A DNA stretch of 64,000 nt. Source: Bacteroidota bacterium. Lineage in GTDB: Bacteria; Bacteroidota; Bacteroidia; Sphingobacteriales; Sphingobacteriaceae. Positions 1 to 7,391 of the stretch are shown one piece after another (position 1 is the first letter of the stretch; every line of letters starts with the position of its first letter). The notes below the pieces were generated by a model, which was not told the DNA's origin, searched no databases, and worked only from the letters and a program-made list of their open reading frames with translations. A program made the translations under genes and the position numbers. The DNA is taken from positions 124,001 to 188,000 of the forward strand of contig JAMFRP010000002.1 in NCBI GenBank assembly GCA_026224775.1, given 5' to 3'.

Positions 1-754
1 GAACCAGTACCAACAAATCAATGCCTATATGTGCAGTGAGCCACTTTAAGCTTCGGGTTACATTATCACCTTTTATATTATGGTAGATAATTTTTGGATA
101 AGTTATTTTTGAAGGGATCTGGTTAAAAAACTGCCTGATCATATTTTCTTCTTTTTTATCGTCTGAATTTTCATCAGCAACGTGGGTAAGCAATATTTCC
201 GAATCAGAATATTTAGCCAAACCGGACAAAGATTCCAGAACATTTATATCCGAATAATTCATGGCACTAGCAAAAGCTATCAGCTTGTAATCTTTAAACC
301 TCACCTGATACGGGATAACCATAACCGGGAAAGCGGCATTTTCAATAATGCTCCAGGCATGATTAGTTTCTAAAAAATTGGTTAGGTTATTAGCGCTGTG
401 CATACTAATTACAGCTAATAACACTTCGTGATTCGCGGCTAACTCATTCAATTTTTCGCCAACCAAACCTTCTTCGCTGCATTGTTCAATATCGGGCTTA
501 AATTTAGTATCCCCTTCCTCGCTATCTAACTCTGCTTTTAAACGCATAGCAAGTTCGCTCAAATCGTTTATGCTGTTCTCCTCGCAAGCACTCATTGGCC
601 ATTGGTTATGGTATGTATTTTGTTCATCAGCAGGTGCTTCATATATATTGCATAGTAGCAGGTTCGCCTCTATTTTTTGCGCTAGCTTTAAGGCATAGTG
701 TGCAACATAGTCAGCATTGATAGAAAAGTCGGTTAATACTAATATGGTTTTCAT
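1..754 (-). CDS. Universal stress protein, tandem UspA domains (3' end outside window)
   Basis: About 251 residues are readable from an ATG at 754 on the minus strand; the C-terminus lies beyond base 1. The start reads MKTILVLTDFS, the usual first beta strand of UspA. A second UspA repeat begins around residue 155 (YKLIAFASAMNYSD). In domain 1 the usual ATP-binding glycine pattern near the end is eroded (HSANNLTNFLETNHAWS), so domain 1 may not bind nucleotide. The gene is divergent from the sensor kinase at 909, and the shared intergenic region carries three TGA-N6-TCA dyads. It is a paralogue of the Usp at 6496. Tandem Usps typically help in survival of starvation or hypoxia; that role here is inferred from family and context. 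Confidence 0.9.
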   Translation of the reverse strand, partial: MKTILVLTDFSINADYVAHYALKLAQKIEANLLLCNIYEAPADEQNTYHNQWPMSACEENSINDLSELAMRLKAELDSEEGDTKFKPDIEQCSEEGLVGEKLNELAANHEVLLAVISMHSANNLTNFLETNHAWSIIENAAFPVMVIPYQVRFKDYKLIAFASAMNYSDINVLESLSGLAKYSDSEILLTHVADENSDDKKEENMIRQFFNQIPSKITYPKIIYHNIKGDNVTRSLKWLTAHIGIDLLVLV

Positions 755-811
755 GCTGTAAAACTCCTGTTAAAATACGGTAGACCGAGTGACGAGCGTC
801 AGTATTTATGC

Positions 812-823
812 TGACATTGATCA
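812..823. promoter_or_regulatory. Candidate Crp/Fnr-type site 1, TGACATTGATCA
   Basis: Perfect TGA-N6-TCA dyad, 58 bp upstream of the Usp start and 85 bp upstream of the kinase start. It is the first of three such dyads in a 155-bp divergent intergenic region. TGA-N6-TCA is the common core of CRP (TGTGA-N6-TCACA) and FNR (TTGAT-N4-ATCAA) boxes. Binding by the Crp-like regulator at 2093 is inferred. Confidence 0.6.
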
Positions 824-840
824 CCTGTTAAACTAAAAAG

Positions 841-852
841 TGACCACCATCA
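841..852. promoter_or_regulatory. Candidate Crp/Fnr-type site 2, TGACCACCATCA
   Basis: The strongest dyad of the set. The inverted repeat extends to 9-bp arms, AAAAAGTGA at 835-843 and TCACTTTTT at 850-858, around a 6-bp spacer. It lies exactly 22 bp from site 3, that is two helical turns. The GTGA-N6-TCAC core is what a CRP-family dimer would recognise. Confidence 0.7.
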
Positions 853-862
853 CTTTTTTGCC

Positions 863-874
863 TGAAATTGATCA
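863..874. promoter_or_regulatory. Candidate Crp/Fnr-type site 3, TGAAATTGATCA
   Basis: Perfect TGA-N6-TCA dyad 35 bp upstream of the kinase ATG at 909 and 22 bp from site 2. Its inner TTGATCA resembles an FNR half-site. Position and spacing suggest autoregulation of the two-component operon. Confidence 0.6.
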
Positions 875-908
875 TTTATTACAGTTTTGCAATGCTCATA
901 TTTGATAT

Positions 909-2096
909 ATGGAAAATGCTGCGCTATTAGTTGCTATTATTGAGAACGCTATCGACGGTATTATTACCATTGATGAACGCGGAAGAATTGAAACCATCAA
1001 TCCGGCAGCATGTAAACTGTTTGAATATATTCCTGAAGAAGTGATTGGCAAAAACGTATCGATGCTGATGCCGCCACCCGATAAGGAACAGCACGACGAA
1101 TACCTTCACCGTTACCAGCAAACCGGGCATGCGCATATTATAGGTATTGGCCGCGAAGTAAAAGGATTAAAAAAAAATGGTTCGGTATTTCCTTTCCGTT
1201 TAGGGATAAGCCAGGTGCAGTATTCCGGCCGGAAAATATATACCGGTTTTATCCATGATTTGAGCCGTGAAAAAGAAGCTGAGAATCAGCTAAAAGAATA
1301 TGCCGCGCATTTGGAAGAGTTGGTTGTAGAGAGAACACAATCGCTAAATGCTACAGTAGATGCCTTATTAGTAGCAAAAGAAGAAGTTAGTTTATCGCTC
1401 GAAAAAGAAAAAGAACTGGGACTGTTAAAAAGCAGGTTTGTGTCGATCGCATCGCATGAGTTTCGGACACCTTTAACATCTATTCAGTTATCGGTATCCT
1501 TAATTGAAAAATATGCAGAACCTTTCAACAGCAGCAATATTGTTAAACATGTTGGCAAGATTAAAAGTGCGGTTGGAAATTTAACATCTATATTGAATGA
1601 TTTTCTTTCCCTTGAAAAGCTGGAATCTGGCAAACAGGAACCTTCCTACCATGATTTTGATCTGGTGAAATTTGCTGAAACTATTACTGAAGAAATGCAG
1701 GTACTGGCTAAGCAAAATCAAAATATTATCTACCAGCATACGGGTACAAGAAGTACGATGCGGTTAGATCAAAACCTATTGAAGAACTGTATTGTCAATT
1801 TGATTAATAATGCCATCAAATATTCCGGCGAAAACTCTTTTATAGGTTTTACTACCGAGATAAATGAACGTGAATGTGTTATTACCATTAGTGATAACGG
1901 CATTGGTATACCCGAAGCCGACCAAAGGCATTTATTTGAAGCATTTTTCCGTGCGCACAATACGGGGAATATTCCCGGTACCGGACTCGGATTAAACATT
2001 GTTGCCCGATATACCCATTTAATGAACGGTACAATCGCTTTTAAGAGCGAAGTAAGTCAAGGCACGTTATTTACTATAACCTTCCCAATATCATGA
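909..2096 (+). CDS. FixL-like PAS sensor histidine kinase (putative heme/oxygen sensor)
   Basis: A 395-residue soluble kinase without signal peptide or membrane segment. Residues 1-120 form a PAS domain with strong resemblance to the FixL heme-PAS. H62, R68, H76 and R82 fall at the positions of Bradyrhizobium FixL His200 (heme ligand), Arg206, His214 and Arg220, within HDEY, HRY and HIIGIGR. A short coiled linker (about 120-170) follows. The HisKA box SHEFRTPL has phospho-acceptor H183, and the HATPase domain has an N-box (NLINNAIKYS), G1 (DNGIGI) and G2 (GTGLGL). It overlaps the next gene by ATGA at 2093-2096, so kinase and regulator should be co-translated. Kinase identity is certain; heme binding and O2 sensing are inferred, because related non-heme PAS domains keep part of this pattern. 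Confidence 0.92.
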   Translation: MENAALLVAIIENAIDGIITIDERGRIETINPAACKLFEYIPEEVIGKNVSMLMPPPDKEQHDEYLHRYQQTGHAHIIGIGREVKGLKKNGSVFPFRLGISQVQYSGRKIYTGFIHDLSREKEAENQLKEYAAHLEELVVERTQSLNATVDALLVAKEEVSLSLEKEKELGLLKSRFVSIASHEFRTPLTSIQLSVSLIEKYAEPFNSSNIVKHVGKIKSAVGNLTSILNDFLSLEKLESGKQEPSYHDFDLVKFAETITEEMQVLAKQNQNIIYQHTGTRSTMRLDQNLLKNCIVNLINNAIKYSGENSFIGFTTEINERECVITISDNGIGIPEADQRHLFEAFFRAHNTGNIPGTGLGLNIVARYTHLMNGTIAFKSEVSQGTLFTITFPIS

Positions 2097-3145
2097 GCAA
2101 AAAAGTACTGATCATTGAAGACAATGACGATATACGTGAAAACGTTATAGAAATATTAGAGCTCGCAGGTTATCAAGTTTTCAGTGCGGCTAATGGCAAA
2201 ACCGGCGTCGAACTGGCTTTACATGATACCCCGGATATTATACTTTGTGATATTATGATGCCCGAGATGGATGGTTACGGTGTTTTATACCTGCTATCCA
2301 AACGCCCTGAAACTGTTGCTGTACCATTTATATTTTTAACAGCAAAGGCTGAACATTTCGATCGCCGCAAGGGCATGGAAATGGGTGCTGATGACTACCT
2401 TACCAAGCCATTTGATGATATGGAGCTTTTAAGCGCTATTGAAAGCAGGCTAAAAAAGAAAGAAGGGCAACAGGCTTTTTATAGTAAATCATTAGACCGG
2501 TTAAACTCGTTAGTTGCTAAAAATGGTGGCTTAGATGCTTTAAAAAAGATTATCGAGGAACGTAAAGCACGCTCTTTTAAAAAGAGCCAGGTAATATATT
2601 ATGAGGGTGATAAGGGAAATGGCCTTTACCTTGTTATCAGCGGGAAAGTAAAAAGTGTTAAACTGGCCCAGGATGGTCGTGAATTAATAACCGGTATTTA
2701 TTCGGCTGATGACTATTTGGGGATTAACGCCATGCTATCCAACGAACCTTATGCCGATACAGCCACTGCGTTGGAAGATAGTTTATTGTGTTTGATACCA
2801 AGAGAACAACTGGAACAATTGTTAAACATGTATCCTGAAGTCGCGAGGGAATTCATCAAGTTATTGGCCAATGATATTCGCGAAAAGGAAGAACAATTGT
2901 TGCAGATGGCTTATCATTCTGTAAGGAAAAAAATGGCGGAAGCATTGTTGAGATTACATCGCCAGCCGGGCAGTGCAGAAGATACATTTAAAGTTGCCCG
3001 CGAAGACCTTGCCGCTATGGCCGCTATGGCTACCGAAACGGTTAGCCGTACCCTATCCGATTTTAAAGAAGAAGGCCTGATAGAAAAAAAAGGCAGCGCC
3101 ATTACCATCCTCGACCTGAACAAACTGACTAAAATGAAAAATTGA
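2093..3145 (+). CDS. Response regulator: receiver domain fused to Crp/Fnr cNMP-binding and HTH domains
   Basis: 350 residues. The receiver (1-120) has acidic pocket E9/D10/D12, phospho-acceptor D53 (CDIMMPEMDG) and K105. A linker at about 120-150 is followed by a cNMP-binding-type beta roll (about 155-270) and a Crp winged helix (about 275-345). The recognition helix ATETVSRTL carries the E-x-x-S-R pattern used by FNR-type proteins to read TGA half-sites. There is no N-terminal Cys cluster as in FNR, so the sensory input should come from the upstream kinase by phosphotransfer. It acts as a one-piece equivalent of a FixJ-FixK relay. Its stop codon TGA (3143-3145) is part of candidate site 4. 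The cyclic-nucleotide pocket need not be functional. Confidence 0.93.
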   Translation: MSKKVLIIEDNDDIRENVIEILELAGYQVFSAANGKTGVELALHDTPDIILCDIMMPEMDGYGVLYLLSKRPETVAVPFIFLTAKAEHFDRRKGMEMGADDYLTKPFDDMELLSAIESRLKKKEGQQAFYSKSLDRLNSLVAKNGGLDALKKIIEERKARSFKKSQVIYYEGDKGNGLYLVISGKVKSVKLAQDGRELITGIYSADDYLGINAMLSNEPYADTATALEDSLLCLIPREQLEQLLNMYPEVAREFIKLLANDIREKEEQLLQMAYHSVRKKMAEALLRLHRQPGSAEDTFKVAREDLAAMAAMATETVSRTLSDFKEEGLIEKKGSAITILDLNKLTKMKN

Positions 3146-3154
3146 CAAAAATCA
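3143..3154. promoter_or_regulatory. Candidate Crp/Fnr-type site 4, TGACAAAAATCA
   Basis: Perfect TGA-N6-TCA dyad (wider form TTGACAAAAATCAT) whose first three bases are the stop codon of the regulator gene. It is 22 bp from site 5, the same spacing as sites 2 and 3. It lies 58 bp upstream of the small gene at 3212. Confidence 0.5.
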
Positions 3155-3164
3155 TTTTTCTGTT

Positions 3165-3176
3165 TGACCACGCTCA
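3165..3176. promoter_or_regulatory. Candidate Crp/Fnr-type site 5, TGACCACGCTCA
   Basis: Perfect TGA-N6-TCA dyad (wider form TTGACCACGCTCAT), 35 bp upstream of the ATG at 3212. Site 3 is also 35 bp from its ATG. The TGACCAC half is shared with site 2. Confidence 0.6.
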
Positions 3177-3211
3177 TGGCGCAGGAATGCCTGTAACACT
3201 ACTATTGCAGC

Positions 3212-3604
3212 ATGAAAGTAGTAGCTTATAGTGTAAAACCTTTTGAAAAGGAACACCTGGCCAAGGCCAATCAAAAAAAACATGATATTACGTTAATTTT
3301 TAATTCGCTGAGTTTAGAGACGGCAGTTTTTGCCGCAGGCAAGCAGGCGGTCATCGTCTTTTCTACCGATGACCTTTCAGCCGAAGTGATCAATAAGCTG
3401 GCGGAATTAGGGGTTAAGTACATTACTACCCGTTCTGCCTATACTGCTAACATTGACCGGGTTGCTGCAAGCATACACGGTATCAAACTGGCCAATGCAC
3501 CTAACGAGCTGGATATAGCCGGCCAGACAATCAGGAACCTGGATATGTGGGAAATGAATAAATGTGTAGGCAAAGCCTGTATTTGCGCAAAGGCTTGTAA
3601 GTAA
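3212..3604 (+). CDS. D-lactate dehydrogenase catalytic-lobe protein lacking the NAD-binding domain, Cys-rich tail
   Basis: 130 residues. Residues 1-97 read like the N-terminal lobe of LdhA-type D-2-hydroxyacid dehydrogenases (MKVVAYSVKPFEKEHL, VKYITTRSA, GIKLANAP). Residues 98-117 (DIAGQTIRNLDMWEMNK) read like the far C-terminal helix of the same family, which packs on that lobe. The roughly 200-residue Rossmann domain, with the catalytic Arg, Glu and His, is absent. The protein ends in CVGKACICAKACK, with four Cys in eleven residues, suited to a metal or redox role. It cannot be a working dehydrogenase. Two candidate regulator sites precede it and a perfect palindromic terminator follows. 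Function is unknown; a conserved small protein seems likelier than a pseudogene because the join is clean and in frame. Confidence 0.75.
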   Translation: MKVVAYSVKPFEKEHLAKANQKKHDITLIFNSLSLETAVFAAGKQAVIVFSTDDLSAEVINKLAELGVKYITTRSAYTANIDRVAASIHGIKLANAPNELDIAGQTIRNLDMWEMNKCVGKACICAKACK

Positions 3605-3612
3605 TAATCAAG

Positions 3613-3658
3613 ACATAAAAAAGCCTCCGGACAATATTGTCCGGAGGCTTTTTTATGT
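3613..3658. terminator. Perfect 46-bp palindrome, bidirectional terminator
   Basis: Two 23-bp arms meet with no spacer at 3635/3636 (core CCGGACAATATTGTCCGG) and are flanked by A6 and T6 runs within the arms. In either direction the RNA forms a GC-rich hairpin followed by U residues. It ends the 3212 gene from the left and can end minus-strand transcripts from the right. Confidence 0.85.
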
Positions 3659-3665
3659 ATATGTA

Positions 3666-3711
3666 AGAATCTGTCAAAAATGATAAATAAGCGTCATTTC
3701 AGACAGATTCT
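3666..3711. repeat. Nested inverted repeat downstream of 3719 gene
   Basis: Outer arms AGAATCTGTC (3666-3675) and GACAGATTCT (3702-3711) enclose inner arms ATGA and TCAT. It lies 8 bp past the stop of the minus-strand gene and directly beside the 46-bp palindrome. It could be a second terminator or a small palindromic repeat element. Confidence 0.5.
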
Positions 3712-3718
3712 AAGGGTA

Positions 3719-4066
3719 TTAAAAGATGTATAGCGCTAACATGAATAAATTTACCAATATGGTAAACATGAAAAACCCAATCACCATCCTGATGCCTGAA
3801 CCACCCATGCCCACAATTATATTAGCCAGGTACAAGCCAAATGTTATTGGCAGCACAATGATTGATGCATTGTAATAATACATCAACACGGCAGGTATCG
3901 GCAGAAAAAGCACACCCTGAAAAATTAATGAGAATAGGAACCAAACAGTTTTATGCTCGGCCTGGCTATCTAATTTGGCCATTAGGTTTGCCCACACATG
4001 GATTTCTTTAACAGTTAACCAGGTGTGATCTTCTTTTACGATTGATGTGTTTATTGCAGTTTCCAT
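3719..4066 (-). CDS. Small membrane protein of unknown function
   Basis: 115 residues. A hydrophilic N-terminus of about 40 residues (METAINTSIVKEDH) is followed by three hydrophobic segments at roughly 43-63, 68-85 and 93-115. The short GMGGSG motif precedes the last segment. I do not recognise a family. It stands alone, transcribed leftward, with a TGA-N6-TCA dyad 52 bp upstream (4118-4129), which places it in the predicted regulon. A perfect palindrome lies downstream. Confidence 0.7.
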   Translation of the reverse strand: METAINTSIVKEDHTWLTVKEIHVWANLMAKLDSQAEHKTVWFLFSLIFQGVLFLPIPAVLMYYYNASIIVLPITFGLYLANIIVGMGGSGIRMVIGFFMFTILVNLFMLALYIF

Positions 4067-4117
4067 TTTGATTTGTTTTTGTACTACAAATCTCCTGTAA
4101 ATGAATAGCTTAAAGCA

Positions 4118-4129
4118 TGACCGCTATCA
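4118..4129. promoter_or_regulatory. Candidate Crp/Fnr-type site 6, TGACCGCTATCA
   Basis: Perfect dyad with one extra matching pair (ATGACCGCTATCAT), 52 bp upstream of the membrane-protein start at 4066. It lies between that gene and the 3' end of the DUF1275 gene, so only the former is a plausible target. Confidence 0.6.
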
Positions 4130-4150
4130 TTCTAAAAATGATTTTCGACA

Positions 4151-4879
4151 CTAATTAAATGGATTATGAGTTCTATAATAACGCTTAACTTTTATCCTGT
4201 AAACATCTGATAGTAAAGTAAAAGCTAAAATGAAAAGCGGAATAAAAAAGGAATGAAAACTAAAGTACCGAAACAAATACGCACCACACAAAGCGCCGCA
4301 CATAAAGAAAAAGATAATAGCCGAACGCAATTTGATCCGTGCTTTTAAAGCTGGTTTATCAGCTGTGTTTTGCTGAAACACTTGTCCTAACTCAATCCCA
4401 AGATCGGTAAAAGTCCCCGTAAGGTGTGTTGTTCTGACTACTGAACCTGATACAATAGATACAAGGGAATTTTGCAGTCCCATTGCAAATAATAAACTTC
4501 CGGCGAAGATCTCTTTTGCAACAAGGCTATGATTGTATTGATACCCCAATATAGATACACCGAGCAATACAGTCATTTCAATCAATATTGGAATAACATA
4601 GGAAAAACGCTGGTTTCGGCCTATAAAAGAAACTATTAAACTCGACGCAAAAGCTCCCGCCAAAAACAGGAACATCCACAATGCTACCACCCTGGCAGTT
4701 TTCCAATCCTGCATGGCAATTCGTTCAGCAAATAGCGCGGCATGCCCGGTTACGTTTGTAGTTAATACCGAAAAACCTAAAAACCCTGCTGCATTCACAA
4801 AGCCCGCAGTTATACAAAGCAGCGAAGCTAATTTAACATTATGCGCATAAGTGCGTTTAGTACCAAGATGCCTTAACAT
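4151..4879 (-). CDS. DUF1275 (YoaK-like) membrane protein
   Basis: 242 residues with about six hydrophobic segments. The N-terminal stretch CITAGFVNAAGFL, then TTNVTGH and the ARVVALWMFLFLAGAF segment, match the DUF1275 family of inner-membrane proteins of unknown substrate. It is the last gene of a leftward set with oleate hydratase and Usp; the gap to the oleate hydratase stop is 17 bp. Expression is probably governed from the dyad at 7392. Confidence 0.85.
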   Translation of the reverse strand: MLRHLGTKRTYAHNVKLASLLCITAGFVNAAGFLGFSVLTTNVTGHAALFAERIAMQDWKTARVVALWMFLFLAGAFASSLIVSFIGRNQRFSYVIPILIEMTVLLGVSILGYQYNHSLVAKEIFAGSLLFAMGLQNSLVSIVSGSVVRTTHLTGTFTDLGIELGQVFQQNTADKPALKARIKLRSAIIFFFMCGALCGAYLFRYFSFHSFFIPLFILAFTLLSDVYRIKVKRYYRTHNPFN

Positions 4880-4896
4880 GCTGTTAACCTAATTTA

Positions 4897-6489
4897 TTAA
4901 GTTAACAGTGTTTTTGCCGCATCAAACAAAACCCTCAAATGTTGTTCTCCTTTATATAGTGGAGTTGGTTGTTTATCTAATCCTAATAAGGTATAAACCG
5001 CGGTTTGCGCTGTTCGTACAGAATACTCAACGGTAAAAACAACATCTTCGGGCACTTCGGCGAATTGGCCGATAAACGCTATGTTGTGTGATACTTCCGG
5101 CACTACCAATGGGCGGTCGCCTTTCTCACGTACTAAAAACTGGCTGGTGATATATGGCAGCATACAAGGAATACAATTACTCGTTTTTAGTACTTGATCT
5201 GCCACATTATTAAAGCGCAGATGGGATAATAATTCGGTCATTATCTCGGCACCGGTACAGTCTGCCATTCGTTTTTTCACAAAGTTGCCTTCCTTATTAG
5301 GGAATAATCCATAACCCCAGAATACCGTTACATCATTTGGCTGCCCAATAAAATACGGTTGATGCGGCAGCACAACCGACATTAGCCAGTTAGCATCTTT
5401 AAATGTTACCAGACCACCTGTACCGGCAGTATTTCCTGTAAACTTTTCCATCAGGTCGAAAAATTCTGTTCCCCGGCAGGTTACGGTAAACGATTCCCAT
5501 TTTGATTTGTCAACATGGCTATCAAAAACTACAGGATTTCCAAATTGAGCATTACGTTCAGCAACGTAATGCCATAACTTCCAGCTGCCACCTACTTTGT
5601 TTAAAATTACATCGGGCGGGGTTTGCATCGACCCTAAACTGGAATCCGCTGTCATGGAACCAACAGTTACTAATATCAAATCATGGGTACTAAGCTCCAG
5701 CTCTTTTTTGGTATTGTTTTGTTTGTAATGGATGCGTTCAACTCTCTCCTTATCATCCAAGCGCCTGAAATCAAGATTGGTTACCTCCGCTCCCGTTTCA
5801 AATTTAACACCTTGCACTTGCAGCCATTTTATTAATGGTTTCACTAATGAATCATATTGATTGTACGGCGTGCGATCAACTCCTGCAAGGGTATTTATCC
5901 GTTCAAATTCATGAATAAAGCGATGCAGGTAACGCTTAAACTCTACCGCGCTATGCCAAGGCTGAAAAGCGAACATGGTATCCCACATATACCAAAAATT
6001 GGTTTCGAAAAAGCGCGGATCAAACCATTCATCTATTTGTTTTGCCCCCAGGTATTCTTCACTAACGGCCATCATTTCAACCAAGTCTAAACGGTCTTTG
6101 TAACTAAAATCCATCGAGGTAACATCAATTACATTTCCATTTGAGATTACGCGGGCATTGGCATGTGTTTTTATTTTTTTGTTGAAGGCTATGATCTCGT
6201 CATAAACCGTTACGGCAGGATCGGTAAGTGAGGGAATAAAAGAGAAGAGATCATAAGTGCATACATAGCTAAAATTAAGCATCCGCCCTCCTCTTAAAAC
6301 ATAACCATCTTCCGGACAACCGGAGCCATCGAGACTACCACCCATAAGCGGATGTTCTTCAAATATGGTTATTTGATCTCCCGGTATTTTCCCATCTCTG
6401 ATAAAATATGCGGCGCTGGCTAATGAGGCTATGCCACCACCAACCAAATAAATATTGCGATAGGGATTTGTTGTGTTTGAAGTTTTCAT
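4897..6489 (-). CDS. ohyA: Oleate hydratase (FAD-dependent fatty-acid hydratase)
   Basis: 530 residues. The family (myosin-cross-reactive antigen) adds water to the cis-9 double bond of oleate to give 10-hydroxystearate, using FAD as a structural cofactor. The N-terminal nucleotide-binding loop is VGGGIASLASAAYF (about residues 16-29), followed by FEEHPLMGGSLDG and GGRMLNFSYVCTYDLF, the latter a hallmark of one subgroup of the family. The protein has no signal peptide. It sits 6 bp after the Usp gene and 17 bp before DUF1275, so a three-gene operon is likely. In this setting it may protect membranes from unsaturated fatty acids or remodel lipids under stress; that is inference. Confidence 0.92.
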   Translation of the reverse strand: MKTSNTTNPYRNIYLVGGGIASLASAAYFIRDGKIPGDQITIFEEHPLMGGSLDGSGCPEDGYVLRGGRMLNFSYVCTYDLFSFIPSLTDPAVTVYDEIIAFNKKIKTHANARVISNGNVIDVTSMDFSYKDRLDLVEMMAVSEEYLGAKQIDEWFDPRFFETNFWYMWDTMFAFQPWHSAVEFKRYLHRFIHEFERINTLAGVDRTPYNQYDSLVKPLIKWLQVQGVKFETGAEVTNLDFRRLDDKERVERIHYKQNNTKKELELSTHDLILVTVGSMTADSSLGSMQTPPDVILNKVGGSWKLWHYVAERNAQFGNPVVFDSHVDKSKWESFTVTCRGTEFFDLMEKFTGNTAGTGGLVTFKDANWLMSVVLPHQPYFIGQPNDVTVFWGYGLFPNKEGNFVKKRMADCTGAEIMTELLSHLRFNNVADQVLKTSNCIPCMLPYITSQFLVREKGDRPLVVPEVSHNIAFIGQFAEVPEDVVFTVEYSVRTAQTAVYTLLGLDKQPTPLYKGEQHLRVLFDAAKTLLT

Positions 6490-6495
6490 GATAAT

Positions 6496-7353
6496 TTAAT
6501 TTGAAGGGAAAACAAGTAATGGAATAGCAATATGCTTAGCCATTTTTTTGGTATGGCTACCGTTAACAAATTCATTGAAAAAATTATGTGAACGATGAAC
6601 CATTGCCATTATGTCTATGGTTCCATGGTCGCACAGCCAGTTCAAGCCCTTATTGGTGTGCTTTGCATTAACCACACGGTAGTAGATGTGCGGATAATTA
6701 ACTTTATCGCTTACGCCAACCATAAATTCATCAACACGGTGTTGAAATTCAGCATCATGTCCGCCTTCATCAACTATATGTGTGATTAGTATCTCGGCAT
6801 TTAACGGCCGGGCAAGCGCTATTAATGTTAAAATACATTGCAGGTCATGATCCGGGTTTTTAAAATCTGTAGCGAAAGCTATTTTCTTAATCGGAATAAT
6901 ATCGGCTGATGGTGGGATCAATAATAATGGCCTTTTTACAAAGTCGATTATCTTATTGGCATGGTTACCTAATAACAAAGTTCCTAAACCGCTATTGTCA
7001 TGCGTACCTGCTATTACAAGTCCGATATTATGACTGTGGCTTACATTATTAATGACATCGGTTACAACCCCGGCTTCACTTATGCAGCTAATGGCGGGAT
7101 TAAAACTTATGGTTTCCTCTTTATTTTCCAGATATTCTTTTAAAATATCCAGTTCATGTTTGCTATCTTTTGCCAGTAGATCCGACTCTTCCATTGGCCA
7201 GCTCACCATTCCGGTTTGTGGAATTTCTGCAGGCTCAATTATCGCATTACAAATTATAACATTGGCTTTTACTTGCCTGGCGAGGCTATAGCCATAAGCC
7301 ATTACATGTTTTGCATTGGCTGAGAAATCGGTGAGAAAAAGGAATGTTTTCAT
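6496..7353 (-). CDS. Universal stress protein, tandem UspA domains
   Basis: 285 residues with two Usp repeats: residues 1-150 (MKTFLFLTDFSANAKHV) and 155-285 (KKIAFATDFKNPDHD). Domain 1 retains a glycine-rich nucleotide-binding segment, SGLGTLLLGNHANKI, unlike the paralogue at 1-754. It is the first gene of the leftward operon with oleate hydratase and DUF1275. A TGA-N6-TCA dyad lies 39 bp upstream at 7392. Paired Usps are prominent in known hypoxia regulons such as mycobacterial DosR. Confidence 0.93.
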   Translation of the reverse strand: MKTFLFLTDFSANAKHVMAYGYSLARQVKANVIICNAIIEPAEIPQTGMVSWPMEESDLLAKDSKHELDILKEYLENKEETISFNPAISCISEAGVVTDVINNVSHSHNIGLVIAGTHDNSGLGTLLLGNHANKIIDFVKRPLLLIPPSADIIPIKKIAFATDFKNPDHDLQCILTLIALARPLNAEILITHIVDEGGHDAEFQHRVDEFMVGVSDKVNYPHIYYRVVNAKHTNKGLNWLCDHGTIDIMAMVHRSHNFFNEFVNGSHTKKMAKHIAIPLLVFPSN

Positions 7354-7391
7354 GCTGATACAAAGCTGCCTATAGCTGCTTGTCTAAGAAA

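Noticed and set aside
182..373. 63-residue plus-strand frame near the window start
   Set aside because: It lies within the minus-strand Usp gene, which runs through the window edge.
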